Assembly (NCBI GenBank): GCA_003481005.1
Contig: QUKC01000004.1
Span: 1 to 64,000, forward strand
Direction: 5' to 3'
Origin: Firmicutes bacterium TM09-10
Lineage (GTDB): Bacteria; Bacillota; Clostridia; Lachnospirales; Lachnospiraceae
DNA length: 64,000 nucleotides
The position numbers and the translations under genes were made by a program. This document shows, in pieces, positions 49,908-58,429 of the stretch (its first letter is position 1; every line of letters begins with the position of its first letter). The notes under the pieces are model-generated. The model made no database searches. It had not been told where the DNA came from and worked only from the letters and a program-made list of their open reading frames with translations.

Positions 49908-50597
49908 ATGGAAAATCTGCTGCAGGTATTAAAAGAGGCAACCCTGTTTATTCTGACGGCGCAGCTGTTTCGTCATCTGCTTCCCGGCAAAAAATATCTT
50001 CCATATGAAAATGTGATTTTATCGATGGCAGTGCTTTCGATGCTGATTGTGCCGATCCTGTCCGTCGTAAACGCAGATCTTCCGGGAGAATTCGGGGAGA
50101 GGGTTGCTTTGCTGGAGACGGAAAATGAGATGTTTTCGCAGCATCTGGAGAAGCTGGAGGAACAGGAAACGGGATTGTTTCGTAATAATATGGCAGATTC
50201 GATCGAGGTGCGTGTGCAAAAGGAGGCGGAGGCGGCAGGCGTCAGAGTAAAAGGAGTGCGGCTGCTGGAGGATGGGACGGTTTTTATCAGCGTTTCCGGG
50301 CAAAAGCACGCAGAAGGTGGAGGTCAGGCATCCGGCGCGTCTACTCTGAGCAGGGAAGCAGTGGGAGGTCAGGCATCCGGCGCGTCTGGTCAGAGCAGCG
50401 CAGAAGGGGCAGGGCAGGACTCCGGCATATCGGTCGAGCCGGTCAGACCGGTCGGGAGCACCAAAGCCCGGCAGGAACAGTTTGTCCTGGCGGACGGGGA
50501 AGCTTTAAAAGGCACTGCACGGGAGGATTTAAAGGAGCGGTTTGCCGCTGTGATTGGAATCGGTCAGACCCAGCTGGAGGTGGTAGAAGTTGAATAA
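49908..50597 (+). CDS. spoIIIAF: Stage III sporulation protein AF
   Basis: The 229-residue protein has two N-terminal spans and a soluble ring-building domain, as in SpoIIIAF. A Gly/Ser/Ala-rich insert (about residues 137-180) contains a 15-residue repeat, GGQASGAS.., twice plus a degenerate third. In DNA a 24-base exact duplication lies at 50319-50342 and 50364-50387. Most AF proteins lack it. ATG 49908 follows AAAGGAAG. It overlaps spoIIIAG by eight bases. Confidence 0.9.
   Translation: MENLLQVLKEATLFILTAQLFRHLLPGKKYLPYENVILSMAVLSMLIVPILSVVNADLPGEFGERVALLETENEMFSQHLEKLEEQETGLFRNNMADSIEVRVQKEAEAAGVRVKGVRLLEDGTVFISVSGQKHAEGGGQASGASTLSREAVGGQASGASGQSSAEGAGQDSGISVEPVRPVGSTKARQEQFVLADGEALKGTAREDLKERFAAVIGIGQTQLEVVEVE
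50319..50387 (+). repeat. 45-base tandem duplication inside spoIIIAF
   Basis: GGAGGTCAGGCATCCGGCGC plus four bases occurs exactly at 50319-50342 and 50364-50387. The repeat period is 45 bases (15 codons), so the frame is kept. A third, worn copy follows. Confidence 0.85.
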
Positions 50598-51183
50598 GCT
50601 GTTTTCCTGGTGTCGGAAAAAGATGACAAAAGAAAATATGATCGTATTGGCGCTGTCAGGCGTTCTTTTGATGGTGGTCGCGATTCCGACCGGAAAAGAA
50701 AAAAATAAGACGGACGAAAGCAAGTCCGTTCAATTGGACACTCAGACGGTTACAATGGATTCAGAAAGCAACAGTGCACAACAGGAGGCGATGGAAGAAA
50801 AGCTCGCTCAGTTTTTATCCCGGATGGAGGGTGCAGGCAGGGTGGAGGTGCTGATCACCTACGCTTCCACAGAAGAACAGGTCATAGAAAAGGAGATGCC
50901 GTCTGTCACGAATTCGCAGACGAGTGAGAACGACGCAGGCGGCACGAGCCGGGTGATTTCCGAGTCCTCGCGTCAGGAAAACACGGTCTATCAGACCGGC
51001 AGGGACGGCAGTAAAACACCGTATGTGACCCATACGCTTTCTGCAAAGGTGGAGGGCGTGACGGTGCTTGCACAGGGTGGGGATTCCCCCGTTTTGAAGA
51101 AGAACATTACCGAAGTCATTGAGGCATTATTTGATATAGAGCCTCATAAAATAAAAGTAGCAAAGATGGCGGACACCCGGTAA
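50590..51183 (+). CDS. spoIIIAG: Stage III sporulation protein AG
   Basis: SpoIIIAG forms the large ring of the channel in the intermembrane space. The 197-residue protein has an N-terminal membrane span (IVLALSGVLLMVVAIP) and a soluble domain whose form VEVLITYASTEEQVIEKE..VEGVTVLAQGG is typical. It starts with TTG 50590 after GGAGGTGG. It lies between AF and AH. Confidence 0.92.
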   Translation: MNKLFSWCRKKMTKENMIVLALSGVLLMVVAIPTGKEKNKTDESKSVQLDTQTVTMDSESNSAQQEAMEEKLAQFLSRMEGAGRVEVLITYASTEEQVIEKEMPSVTNSQTSENDAGGTSRVISESSRQENTVYQTGRDGSKTPYVTHTLSAKVEGVTVLAQGGDSPVLKKNITEVIEALFDIEPHKIKVAKMADTR

Positions 51184-51250
51184 GCCTGCTGTAATGCATA
51201 CCGGAGGCGTGCCGGATCAAAACAAAGAGCAATGCGGAAGGGAGCAGGAA

Positions 51251-51985
51251 TTGAAAAACATGTTCAAACGCAATCAGGTCATGATTACAGCGCTTGCTAT
51301 TATGATAGCGGTGGCTGGGTATCTGAATTTTGCAGGGACAAAGGTTGGGGAAGAAGAGCTGGCGGACGTCGGGGCGTCTGCCGGTCAGGAATCGGACATG
51401 GAAGCACTGTTGGAGCTTTCAGATGAAGATGGAAAAGAGGACATCGCAAGCCTGGATTCGGATACGGAGGATGTGGCGGCGGAGAATTTCCTGAATGAAA
51501 ATATGCAGACGATCAGCGATCAGGATGTTGCAGCACTGACGGATGACGCTGCAGATTCTGCGGAAGAAGCACTGGATGCCGAGGTGCAGGAGGGAGAGAT
51601 CCCGGGCGAAGCGGTCTATACCAACTCCGGCTCTGTCAGCAGCCTTTCCGGGGCGCGGCTTTTAAAAGAACAGACGCGCGCCAAAAATAAAGAGACGCTT
51701 TTAGAGATCATCAATAACGCTAATATCGCAGAAAATCAGAAGCAGGAAGCGGTCGATGAGATGATCGCGCTGACGGATCTGACAGAGCGGGAGACGGCGG
51801 CGGAAATTTTGCTGGAGACAAGGGGCTATGCGGACGCTGTCGTGACGATCACGGATGAATCGGCAGATGTTGTGGTCGGCATGTCCGTGCTGTCGGACGC
51901 GCAGTGTGCGCAGATCGAGGACATCGTGGCGCGCAAGACCGGAATCGCCGCGCAGAATATCGTCATCAATCCACTCTCCCGGTAG
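51251..51985 (+). CDS. spoIIIAH: Stage III sporulation protein AH
   Basis: SpoIIIAH spans the mother-cell membrane and binds SpoIIQ of the forespore. It has the N-terminal span FKRNQVMITALAIMIAVAGY, an acidic linker, and a ring domain at the C-terminus (ETAAEILLETRGYADAVVTI). I chose TTG 51251 (LKNMFKRNQ), with GGGAGCAGGA before it; ATG 51260 is the alternative. The linker (about 30-130) is very acidic and longer than in Bacillus. Confidence 0.92.
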   Translation: MKNMFKRNQVMITALAIMIAVAGYLNFAGTKVGEEELADVGASAGQESDMEALLELSDEDGKEDIASLDSDTEDVAAENFLNENMQTISDQDVAALTDDAADSAEEALDAEVQEGEIPGEAVYTNSGSVSSLSGARLLKEQTRAKNKETLLEIINNANIAENQKQEAVDEMIALTDLTERETAAEILLETRGYADAVVTITDESADVVVGMSVLSDAQCAQIEDIVARKTGIAAQNIVINPLSR

Positions 51986-52217
51986 AGAGGCGCCAAGCGC
52001 GTTGTCCCAGGCAGAAAAAGCAGCGTTGTTACGGCTGTTTCGAATCCCCAAAAGAAATGCGTGCCAAACAGAAGAAAATATGATACACTGGTTCTAATTG
52101 TGCAGATATGCGGCTGCCTGCATGGAAGAATGAAGGCGGCTGGTTTGGATTATGAAGACAGGAGGCATCCGGCAGACGGTCCGGATGTTTCCTGATAGAA
52201 AGACGAGGAGAAATACG

Positions 52218-53813
52218 TTGGGCAATCTGAAAGAAGAAATCAACAGAAGAAGAACATTTGCAATTATCTCTCACCCGGATGCCGGAAAGACTACTTTGAC
52301 AGAGAAATTCCTGCTGTACGGCGGAGCGATCAACCTGGCGGGTTCCGTGAAAGGTAAGGCGACAGCCAGACACGCAGTTTCCGACTGGATGGAGATCGAA
52401 AAGCAGAGAGGTATTTCCGTAACCTCTTCCGTCCTGCAGTTTGAATACGATGGCTTTTGTATCAACATTCTGGATACGCCGGGACACCAGGACTTCTCAG
52501 AGGACACATACCGTACCCTGATGGCGGCGGATTCTGCAGTCATGGTCATCGACGCGAGCAAGGGCGTAGAGGCGCAGACCCGAAAGCTGTTCAAGGTCTG
52601 TGTTATGCGCAAGATCCCGATTTTTACCTTTATCAATAAGATGGATCGCGACGCGAACGATACGTTTGACCTGTTGGACGATATTGAAAAGGAGCTGGGA
52701 ATCGCAACCTGTCCGATGAACTGGCCGATCGGTTCCGGCAAGAGCTTTAAGGGAGTCTACGACAGAGAAAAGCGCTGTGTGATCACCTATTCCGATACCG
52801 AAAAGGGAACCAAGGAAGGCGAAGCAACCGAGATTCCGCTTAGCGAGCTGGACAAGCTGACAGGCTTTGTCGGCGAGAACTTAAAGGAAAAGCTTCTGGA
52901 AGAAATCGAGCTTTTGGACGGTGCGAGTGCAGAATTTGACCTGGAGCAGGTACAGGCAGGCGAACTGACCCCTGTATTTTTCGGTTCTGCGCTGACTAAC
53001 TTTGGCGTGGAGGACTTTTTACAGCACTTTTTACAGATGACGACGACGCCTCTGCCGCGCCGCGCGGACATTGGACAGATTGACCCTGTAGAGCATGACT
53101 TCAGCGCGTTCGTGTTCAAGATTCAGGCGAACATGAACAAAGCGCACCGTGACAGAATCGCATTTATGAGAATCTGTTCCGGCAAATTTGAGGCGGATAT
53201 GGACGTCAAGCATGTCCAGAGCCAGAGAGTTATGAGACTTTCCCAGCCGCAGCAGATCATGGCAAACGACCGCAAAATCCTGTCGGAAGCCTATGCCGGA
53301 GATATCATCGGCGTATTTGATCCGGGTATTTTCTCTATCGGCGATACGCTCTGTATGCCGAAAGAGCAGTTCACTTATGAAGGGATTCCGACCTTCGCAC
53401 CGGAGCATTTTGCAAGAGTACGCCAGGTCGATACTATGAAGCGGAAGCAGTTCGTCAAGGGCATTACGCAGATCGCGCAGGAGGGCGCAATCCAGATTTT
53501 CCAGGAGTTCAATACCGGTATGGAAGAAATCATCGTCGGTGTTGTCGGCGTCCTGCAGTTTGACGTTTTAAAATTCCGTCTGGAAAGCGAATATAATGTT
53601 GAAATCCGTCTGGAGCCGCTTCCTTATGAGCATATCCGCTGGATTGCAAATAAAGAAGAGGTTGATTTGACGAAGTTAGTCGGCACCTCCGATATGAAGA
53701 AGATCAAGGATATGAAGGGCAATCCGCTGCTCCTGTTTGTCAATTCCTGGAGCGTCGGCATGGTGCTTGACAGAAATAAGGGACTGGAACTTTCCGAATT
53801 CGGGAAAAACTAA
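52218..53813 (+). CDS. prfC: Peptide chain release factor 3
   Basis: RF3 is a GTPase that removes RF1/RF2 from the ribosome after termination. The 531-residue protein has G1 AIISHPDAGKTTLTEK, G2 RGISVTSS, DTPGHQDF (G3) and NKMDRDANDTFD (G4). The start is TTG 52218 after GAGGAG, giving the usual length; longer frames add 22 unlike residues. It lies alone after the spoIIIA operon. The 232-base gap before it has no clear further signal. Confidence 0.94.
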   Translation: MGNLKEEINRRRTFAIISHPDAGKTTLTEKFLLYGGAINLAGSVKGKATARHAVSDWMEIEKQRGISVTSSVLQFEYDGFCINILDTPGHQDFSEDTYRTLMAADSAVMVIDASKGVEAQTRKLFKVCVMRKIPIFTFINKMDRDANDTFDLLDDIEKELGIATCPMNWPIGSGKSFKGVYDREKRCVITYSDTEKGTKEGEATEIPLSELDKLTGFVGENLKEKLLEEIELLDGASAEFDLEQVQAGELTPVFFGSALTNFGVEDFLQHFLQMTTTPLPRRADIGQIDPVEHDFSAFVFKIQANMNKAHRDRIAFMRICSGKFEADMDVKHVQSQRVMRLSQPQQIMANDRKILSEAYAGDIIGVFDPGIFSIGDTLCMPKEQFTYEGIPTFAPEHFARVRQVDTMKRKQFVKGITQIAQEGAIQIFQEFNTGMEEIIVGVVGVLQFDVLKFRLESEYNVEIRLEPLPYEHIRWIANKEEVDLTKLVGTSDMKKIKDMKGNPLLLFVNSWSVGMVLDRNKGLELSEFGKN

Positions 53814-53831
53814 ACAGACCGGGAGATGCCT

Positions 53832-55190
53832 ATGGAAAAAATCCTTGCAGGCGGAGCAAATACGGATGAGAAAGAAATCGCTGCCTTTGAACAGAAAGCT
53901 TCTTTTAAAATTCGCGTTGTACGAAACGCCTATAGGTTCTGCAGTGTCGTATTCACAGCTTTGCTGCTGTGCCTTGCAGGCTGCGGCAACGAATGGGATG
54001 TGTCCAAAGACTTGACGATTGGACAAGACTGGCTTGGGGAAGCAGAAACGGATACGGCAGATCGACTGGAATCAGATATATTCCGGGAGGACGATGGCAG
54101 CAAACCGCAGTCCGGCTGGACGAACACTGCCGACGGCGCTCCGTTTGGCGAAAAGGACCTGTCGGCACAGTCCGATACAGCCTTTTCCTACGGGTATTCG
54201 CAGCTGTCCGGAGACGAAGAACAGCTGTACCGGGAGATTTTAAACAGCCTTATAAGCTATCAGGAAGAAACGGAACTTTCTGTAAAAGATCCGGAAATGG
54301 TAGAGCATGTGTTCCAGTATGTGATGGCGGATCACCCGGAAATTTTTTATGCGGACGGCTATGAGGTGACGACTTATCGGCTTGGAACAGAACTTCGCAG
54401 GATCACGTTTACCGGAACCTGGACGCTGGAATCAGACGAAATTCTTTCGCGCCGGGCACAGCTGGAAGCGGCTGCAGCGCTTTGGCTGGAAGGATTGCCG
54501 GATGGGACGGACGATTTTGAAAAGGTGAAATATATTTACGATGAACTGATTTTGCGCACGGAATACGAGCAGGGCAGCGCGGACAGCCAAAATATCTGCT
54601 CCGTTTTGTTAAACCAGCGTTCGGTCTGCCAGGGCTATGCCAAGACATTTCAGTATCTGTGCCAGCTTGCAGGGATTCCTGCGATGCTCGTTACCGGAGA
54701 AGTGAACGGGGAAGGACATGCCTGGAATATCGTTTTCCTCGACGGGGACTGGTATTACATCGATCCGACCTGGGGAGACGCTTCCTATCAGAGAGAAGAA
54801 GGGGAAGAAACGCCCACGCTGACGGAAACGGTCAACTACGATTATTTTTGCGTGACGACACAGGAGATCGAACGGACGCATTCTATGGATGATAACCAGC
54901 TGCTTCCGGTCTGCAGTGCGGTGCAGGATCAGTATTACCGCCATGAGGGACTGTATCTGCAGAGTGCGGACAAAGAAAAAATCGACGAAATCTTTGCACG
55001 CGCAGCGCAAAAGGGCGAACCGATGGTCTGTTTTCAGTGTGCGGACGATACCGTTTATCAGGAAGTGTACCGGCTGTTAATTGAGGAACAGGGGATCTTT
55101 GCATATCTGCCGGAGTCGGAAACAACGGCAGCGTACCTTGATTCCGACAGAGAAAGGACGTTTTATTTCTGGTTTACAGAGGTCTCGTGA
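53832..55190 (+). CDS. Transglutaminase-like lipoprotein
   Basis: The 452-residue protein has an unusually long basic N-terminus (about 35 residues) before a lipoprotein signal ending at LAGCG (Cys about 51), then a transglutaminase-like domain with catalytic Cys in SVCQGYAK (266), His in GEGHAWNIV (296) and Asp in YIDPTWGD (311). Such proteins are peptidases or crosslinking enzymes of the cell surface. A helical part precedes the domain and a separate C-terminal domain of about 90 residues follows. The start is probably ATG 53832; ATG 53826 is close by. The substrate is unknown. Confidence 0.85.
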   Translation: MEKILAGGANTDEKEIAAFEQKASFKIRVVRNAYRFCSVVFTALLLCLAGCGNEWDVSKDLTIGQDWLGEAETDTADRLESDIFREDDGSKPQSGWTNTADGAPFGEKDLSAQSDTAFSYGYSQLSGDEEQLYREILNSLISYQEETELSVKDPEMVEHVFQYVMADHPEIFYADGYEVTTYRLGTELRRITFTGTWTLESDEILSRRAQLEAAAALWLEGLPDGTDDFEKVKYIYDELILRTEYEQGSADSQNICSVLLNQRSVCQGYAKTFQYLCQLAGIPAMLVTGEVNGEGHAWNIVFLDGDWYYIDPTWGDASYQREEGEETPTLTETVNYDYFCVTTQEIERTHSMDDNQLLPVCSAVQDQYYRHEGLYLQSADKEKIDEIFARAAQKGEPMVCFQCADDTVYQEVYRLLIEEQGIFAYLPESETTAAYLDSDRERTFYFWFTEVS

Positions 55191-55232
55191 CGGATACCGG
55201 ACATATTTCGTGCCTGTACAGGAAACGAAGTC

Positions 55233-55261
55233 TAGCCAAACCAGAAGGATTTTGTTATAAT
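55233..55261 (+). promoter_or_regulatory. Promoter of the asp23-nusB-xse-dxs operon
   Basis: TATAAT at 55256-55261 has an extended TG before it. A weak -35 TAGCCA lies 17 bases upstream. Confidence 0.6.
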
Positions 55262-55289
55262 GAGATGTGAGAGTAAAGGAGGCGCCATT

Positions 55290-55679
55290 ATGGGAAAAGA
55301 AACCGTTAAAAATACCTATGTACTGCAGGAGGATGAAAACATCGGCACTGTTCAGATTGCTGATGAAGTTGTTGCAATTATCGCATCTTTGGCCGCTACG
55401 GAAGTAGAAGGTGTTTCTTCCATGGCAGGCAATATTACCAACGAGCTGATGAGCAAGGTTGGCGTAAAAGGTCTGACAAAGGGCGTAAAGGTAGAAGTGT
55501 TCAACCATCAGGTAAGAGCTGAGCTGGCTGTACTGATGGAGTACGGATACAACATCCCTGCTACCAGCCAGAAGGTACAGGAACGTGTTAAGAATGCGAT
55601 TGAAAATATGACTGGTCTGACTGTAACGGATGTCAATATCCGTATCGCAGGCGTGAATATGAGTGCCGGCAAACACTGA
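55290..55679 (+). CDS. Asp23/Gls24 family envelope stress protein (YqhY-like)
   Basis: The 129-residue protein belongs to the Asp23/Gls24 family (VQIADEVVAIIASLAATEVEGV; MTGLTVTDVNIRIAGVN). In Bacillus, YqhY lies at the same place between acetyl-CoA carboxylase genes and nusB and affects lipid synthesis; here the carboxylase genes are absent. ATG 55290 follows AAAGGAGG. It heads the operon that runs at least to recN. Confidence 0.9.
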   Translation: MGKETVKNTYVLQEDENIGTVQIADEVVAIIASLAATEVEGVSSMAGNITNELMSKVGVKGLTKGVKVEVFNHQVRAELAVLMEYGYNIPATSQKVQERVKNAIENMTGLTVTDVNIRIAGVNMSAGKH

Positions 55680-55704
55680 TACAGAAAGCCGGATGGGAGA
55701 ACAG

Positions 55705-56103
55705 ATGAACAGAAGAGAGCTGAGAGAACAGATTTTTATGCTGCTGTTTCGGGTAGAGTTTAATCAGAAGGACGATATGCCGGAGCAGTGTACCCTTTTC
55801 CTGGAAGATGGAGATACCGAGATTTCCGAAAAGGATGCTGCCTATATCCGTTCCAAATATGAAAAAATTGCAGAGAAACTGCCGGAGATTGATAAGCTGA
55901 TCAATGAAACAGCGATAGGCTGGGATACCCAGCGTATGGGAAAGGTGGAACTGACGATCATCCGCCTTGCGGTTTATGAGATTCGGTTTGACGAGACGGT
56001 TCCGACCGGCGTCGCAATCAACGAAGCAGTAGAGCTTGCAAAGAAATTCGGACAGGAAGGTTCCTCCGGATTTGTAAACGGTATTCTGGCGAAATTCGCA
56101 TGA
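55705..56103 (+). CDS. nusB: Transcription antitermination factor NusB
   Basis: NusB binds boxA RNA with NusE to support transcription of rRNA genes. The 132-residue all-helical protein has the family start NRRELREQIFMLLFRVEF and end EAVELAKKFGQEGSSGFVNG. ATG 55705 follows GGGAGA. It overlaps xseA by four bases. Confidence 0.94.
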   Translation: MNRRELREQIFMLLFRVEFNQKDDMPEQCTLFLEDGDTEISEKDAAYIRSKYEKIAEKLPEIDKLINETAIGWDTQRMGKVELTIIRLAVYEIRFDETVPTGVAINEAVELAKKFGQEGSSGFVNGILAKFA

Positions 56104-57317
56104 AAAATGTCTATACAGTAGCCCAGGTAAACGGATATATCAAAAATATGTTTACCCAGGATTTTTTACTCCAGTCCATTCTGGTCAAAGGCGAAGTGAG
56201 CAATTGTAAATACCATTCTTCAGGGCATATTTATTTTACCCTGAAGGATGGAAAGGGCGCAATTGCCTGTGTTATGTTTGCCGGCAACCGGAGCGGACTG
56301 AAATTTCATATGCAGGAAGGACAGCAGGTTGTCGTCGGAGGGACGATCGACGTGTTTGAACGGGACGGCAGATATCAGCTGTACGCAAAGTCGATTACGC
56401 TCGACGGGGCAGGACAGCTGTATGAGCGTTTTGAACAGCTCAAGCGGGAGCTGGCGGAGCAGGGGCTGTTTGCACCGGAATATAAACAGCCGATTCCTCG
56501 TTTTATCCGGACGCTCGGCGTTGTGACTGCACCGACTGGAGCTGCAGTGCGCGATATTATCAACATTGCGACGCGACGCAATCCATACGTGCAGATTATC
56601 CTGTATCCTGCGATCGTGCAGGGAGAGCAGGCGCCTGCGAGCATTGTCAACGGAATACGGGCGCTGGAACGCTGCAAGGTCGATGTGATGATTGTCGGGC
56701 GTGGCGGCGGTTCCATTGAAGACCTCTGGGCATTTAATGAAGAGATTGTCGCACAGGCGATTTTTGACTGCAGCGTTCCGATTATTTCCGCAGTCGGTCA
56801 TGAAACGGATACGACAATCGCCGATTTTGTTGCAGATCTGCGTGCGCCGACGCCGTCTGCAGGTGCAGAGCTTGCAGTTTACGATTATTCGCTGATGCAG
56901 ACGCAGCTGGATGAGCTTGCACTGCGCTATACCAGACGGATGAAACAGCAGATCGCATCTGCGAGGATGCGCCTGTCGAACGACCAGATCCGCCTTTCTC
57001 ATTTAAGCCCGGCAGGACAGATCCGGGAGAAGCGAAGCTATCTGGTTTCCCTGGAAGAAAAGCTGGAACGGCAGATGCAGGAAAAGCTTCGGGAACGCAG
57101 GTATCAGGTATCCTTATATGCGGAGAAATTAAAAGGCCTGTCGCCACTGGAAAAGCTCAGTCAGGGATTTTCCCATGTGGCGGACGCAGAAGGACGGACG
57201 GTAACCGACGTCAATCGGATACAGGTCGGAGAGCTGGTGACGATCCATGTCAAAAACGGACGGATTGTTGCACAGGTGAAGGAGAAGGAAGAATGGAAAC
57301 AGCCGAAAAAGAGCTGA
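56100..57317 (+). CDS. xseA: Exodeoxyribonuclease VII large subunit
   Basis: XseA digests single-stranded DNA together with XseB. The 405-residue protein has an N-terminal OB domain (LQSILVKGEVSNCKYHSSGH) and the catalytic region with GRGGGSIEDLWAFNEE and GHETDTTIADFVADLRAPTP. The long C-terminal coiled part binds XseB. The start overlaps nusB; the end overlaps xseB by 25 bases. Confidence 0.96.
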   Translation: MKNVYTVAQVNGYIKNMFTQDFLLQSILVKGEVSNCKYHSSGHIYFTLKDGKGAIACVMFAGNRSGLKFHMQEGQQVVVGGTIDVFERDGRYQLYAKSITLDGAGQLYERFEQLKRELAEQGLFAPEYKQPIPRFIRTLGVVTAPTGAAVRDIINIATRRNPYVQIILYPAIVQGEQAPASIVNGIRALERCKVDVMIVGRGGGSIEDLWAFNEEIVAQAIFDCSVPIISAVGHETDTTIADFVADLRAPTPSAGAELAVYDYSLMQTQLDELALRYTRRMKQQIASARMRLSNDQIRLSHLSPAGQIREKRSYLVSLEEKLERQMQEKLRERRYQVSLYAEKLKGLSPLEKLSQGFSHVADAEGRTVTDVNRIQVGELVTIHVKNGRIVAQVKEKEEWKQPKKS

Positions 57318-57508
57318 CGCTGGAAGAAGCATTCTTACGTCTGGAAGAGGTGACAAGGGCGCTGGAGGATGAAAATATCTCTCTGGAGGAGTCCTTTACC
57401 GTATACCAGAAGGGAATGGAGCTTTTGAAATACTGTAATGAAAGCATTGATAAAGTGGAGAAAAAGGTTCTCGTCTTAAACGGGGAGGGAAAACTGGATG
57501 AATTTTAA
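57293..57508 (+). CDS. xseB: Exodeoxyribonuclease VII small subunit
   Basis: This 71-residue helical protein is the XseB partner, with the pattern TLEEAFLRLEEVTRALED. ATG 57293 follows AAGGAGAAGG in the end of xseA. It overlaps ispA by 11 bases. Confidence 0.94.
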   Translation: METAEKELTLEEAFLRLEEVTRALEDENISLEESFTVYQKGMELLKYCNESIDKVEKKVLVLNGEGKLDEF

Positions 57509-58415
57509 AGAAACGCTTGCAGAGAAAACAGTTCATGCAGAAGACGTTTTAACAAAATATCTGCCGGAAGAAAAAGGCTATCAGAAAAAAGTCATCGAGT
57601 CGATGAATTACAGCGTCCTGGCGGGTGGAAAACGTCTGCGCCCGATTCTGATGGAAGAGAGCTTCCGGCTGTTTGGCGGGAACTCTGCAATTGTGGAGCC
57701 TTTTATGGCGGCGTTGGAAATGATTCACAACTATTCCCTGGTACACGACGACCTGCCTGCGATGGATAATGACGAATACCGCCGGGGACGCAAGACAACC
57801 TGGAATGTATACGGCGAGGGCATGGCGGTGCTGGCCGGGGATGCGCTGTTAAATAAAGCGTTCGAGACGGCAGCAGAAGCGTTTTCCATGATCGGGGAAG
57901 CAGCAGACATCGCAGCCCGGTACGCTGCTGTCGCAAAGGCACTGCAGATTCTCGCCAACAAAGCGGGCATCTATGGTATGATCGGCGGACAGTGCGCGGA
58001 CATCTGCGCAGAAGAGCTGCCGTCAGATCAGGTGACGAAAGAGCTGCTCTGGTACATCCACAAAAATAAAACGGCAGCGCTGATTGAAGCGGCGCTGATG
58101 ATCGGAGCCGTTCTGGCAGGAGCGTCGGACGAGGCGGTAAAGAAGCTGGAACAGGCGGCGGAAAATATCGGCATCGCATTCCAGATTCAGGACGATATTT
58201 TAGATGTGACCAGTTCTCTGGAGGTGCTTGGCAAACCGGTTGGAAGCGATGAAAAGAATCATAAGGTAACCTATGTGCGGTTAAACGGACTGGAACAGTC
58301 GAAAAAAGATGTGGAAGCGCTGTCGGAAGAAGCACTGAAAATTCTTTCTTCCTTTGACCGGCGAAATGAATTTCTGGAAGATCTGGTTCGCGCACTGATT
58401 ACAAGAGAAAAATAA
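57498..58415 (+). CDS. ispA: Polyprenyl (farnesyl/geranyl) diphosphate synthase
   Basis: The enzyme joins isopentenyl units to make farnesyl diphosphate for undecaprenol and other prenyl lipids. The 305-residue protein has the two Asp motifs DDLPAMDND (first) and DDILD (second), and GGKRLRP near residue 45. It is next to dxs, which makes the precursor. Chain length cannot be fixed by sequence alone. Confidence 0.94.
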   Translation: MNFKETLAEKTVHAEDVLTKYLPEEKGYQKKVIESMNYSVLAGGKRLRPILMEESFRLFGGNSAIVEPFMAALEMIHNYSLVHDDLPAMDNDEYRRGRKTTWNVYGEGMAVLAGDALLNKAFETAAEAFSMIGEAADIAARYAAVAKALQILANKAGIYGMIGGQCADICAEELPSDQVTKELLWYIHKNKTAALIEAALMIGAVLAGASDEAVKKLEQAAENIGIAFQIQDDILDVTSSLEVLGKPVGSDEKNHKVTYVRLNGLEQSKKDVEALSEEALKILSSFDRRNEFLEDLVRALITREK

Positions 58416-58429
58416 AGAGGGGGCTGCTT

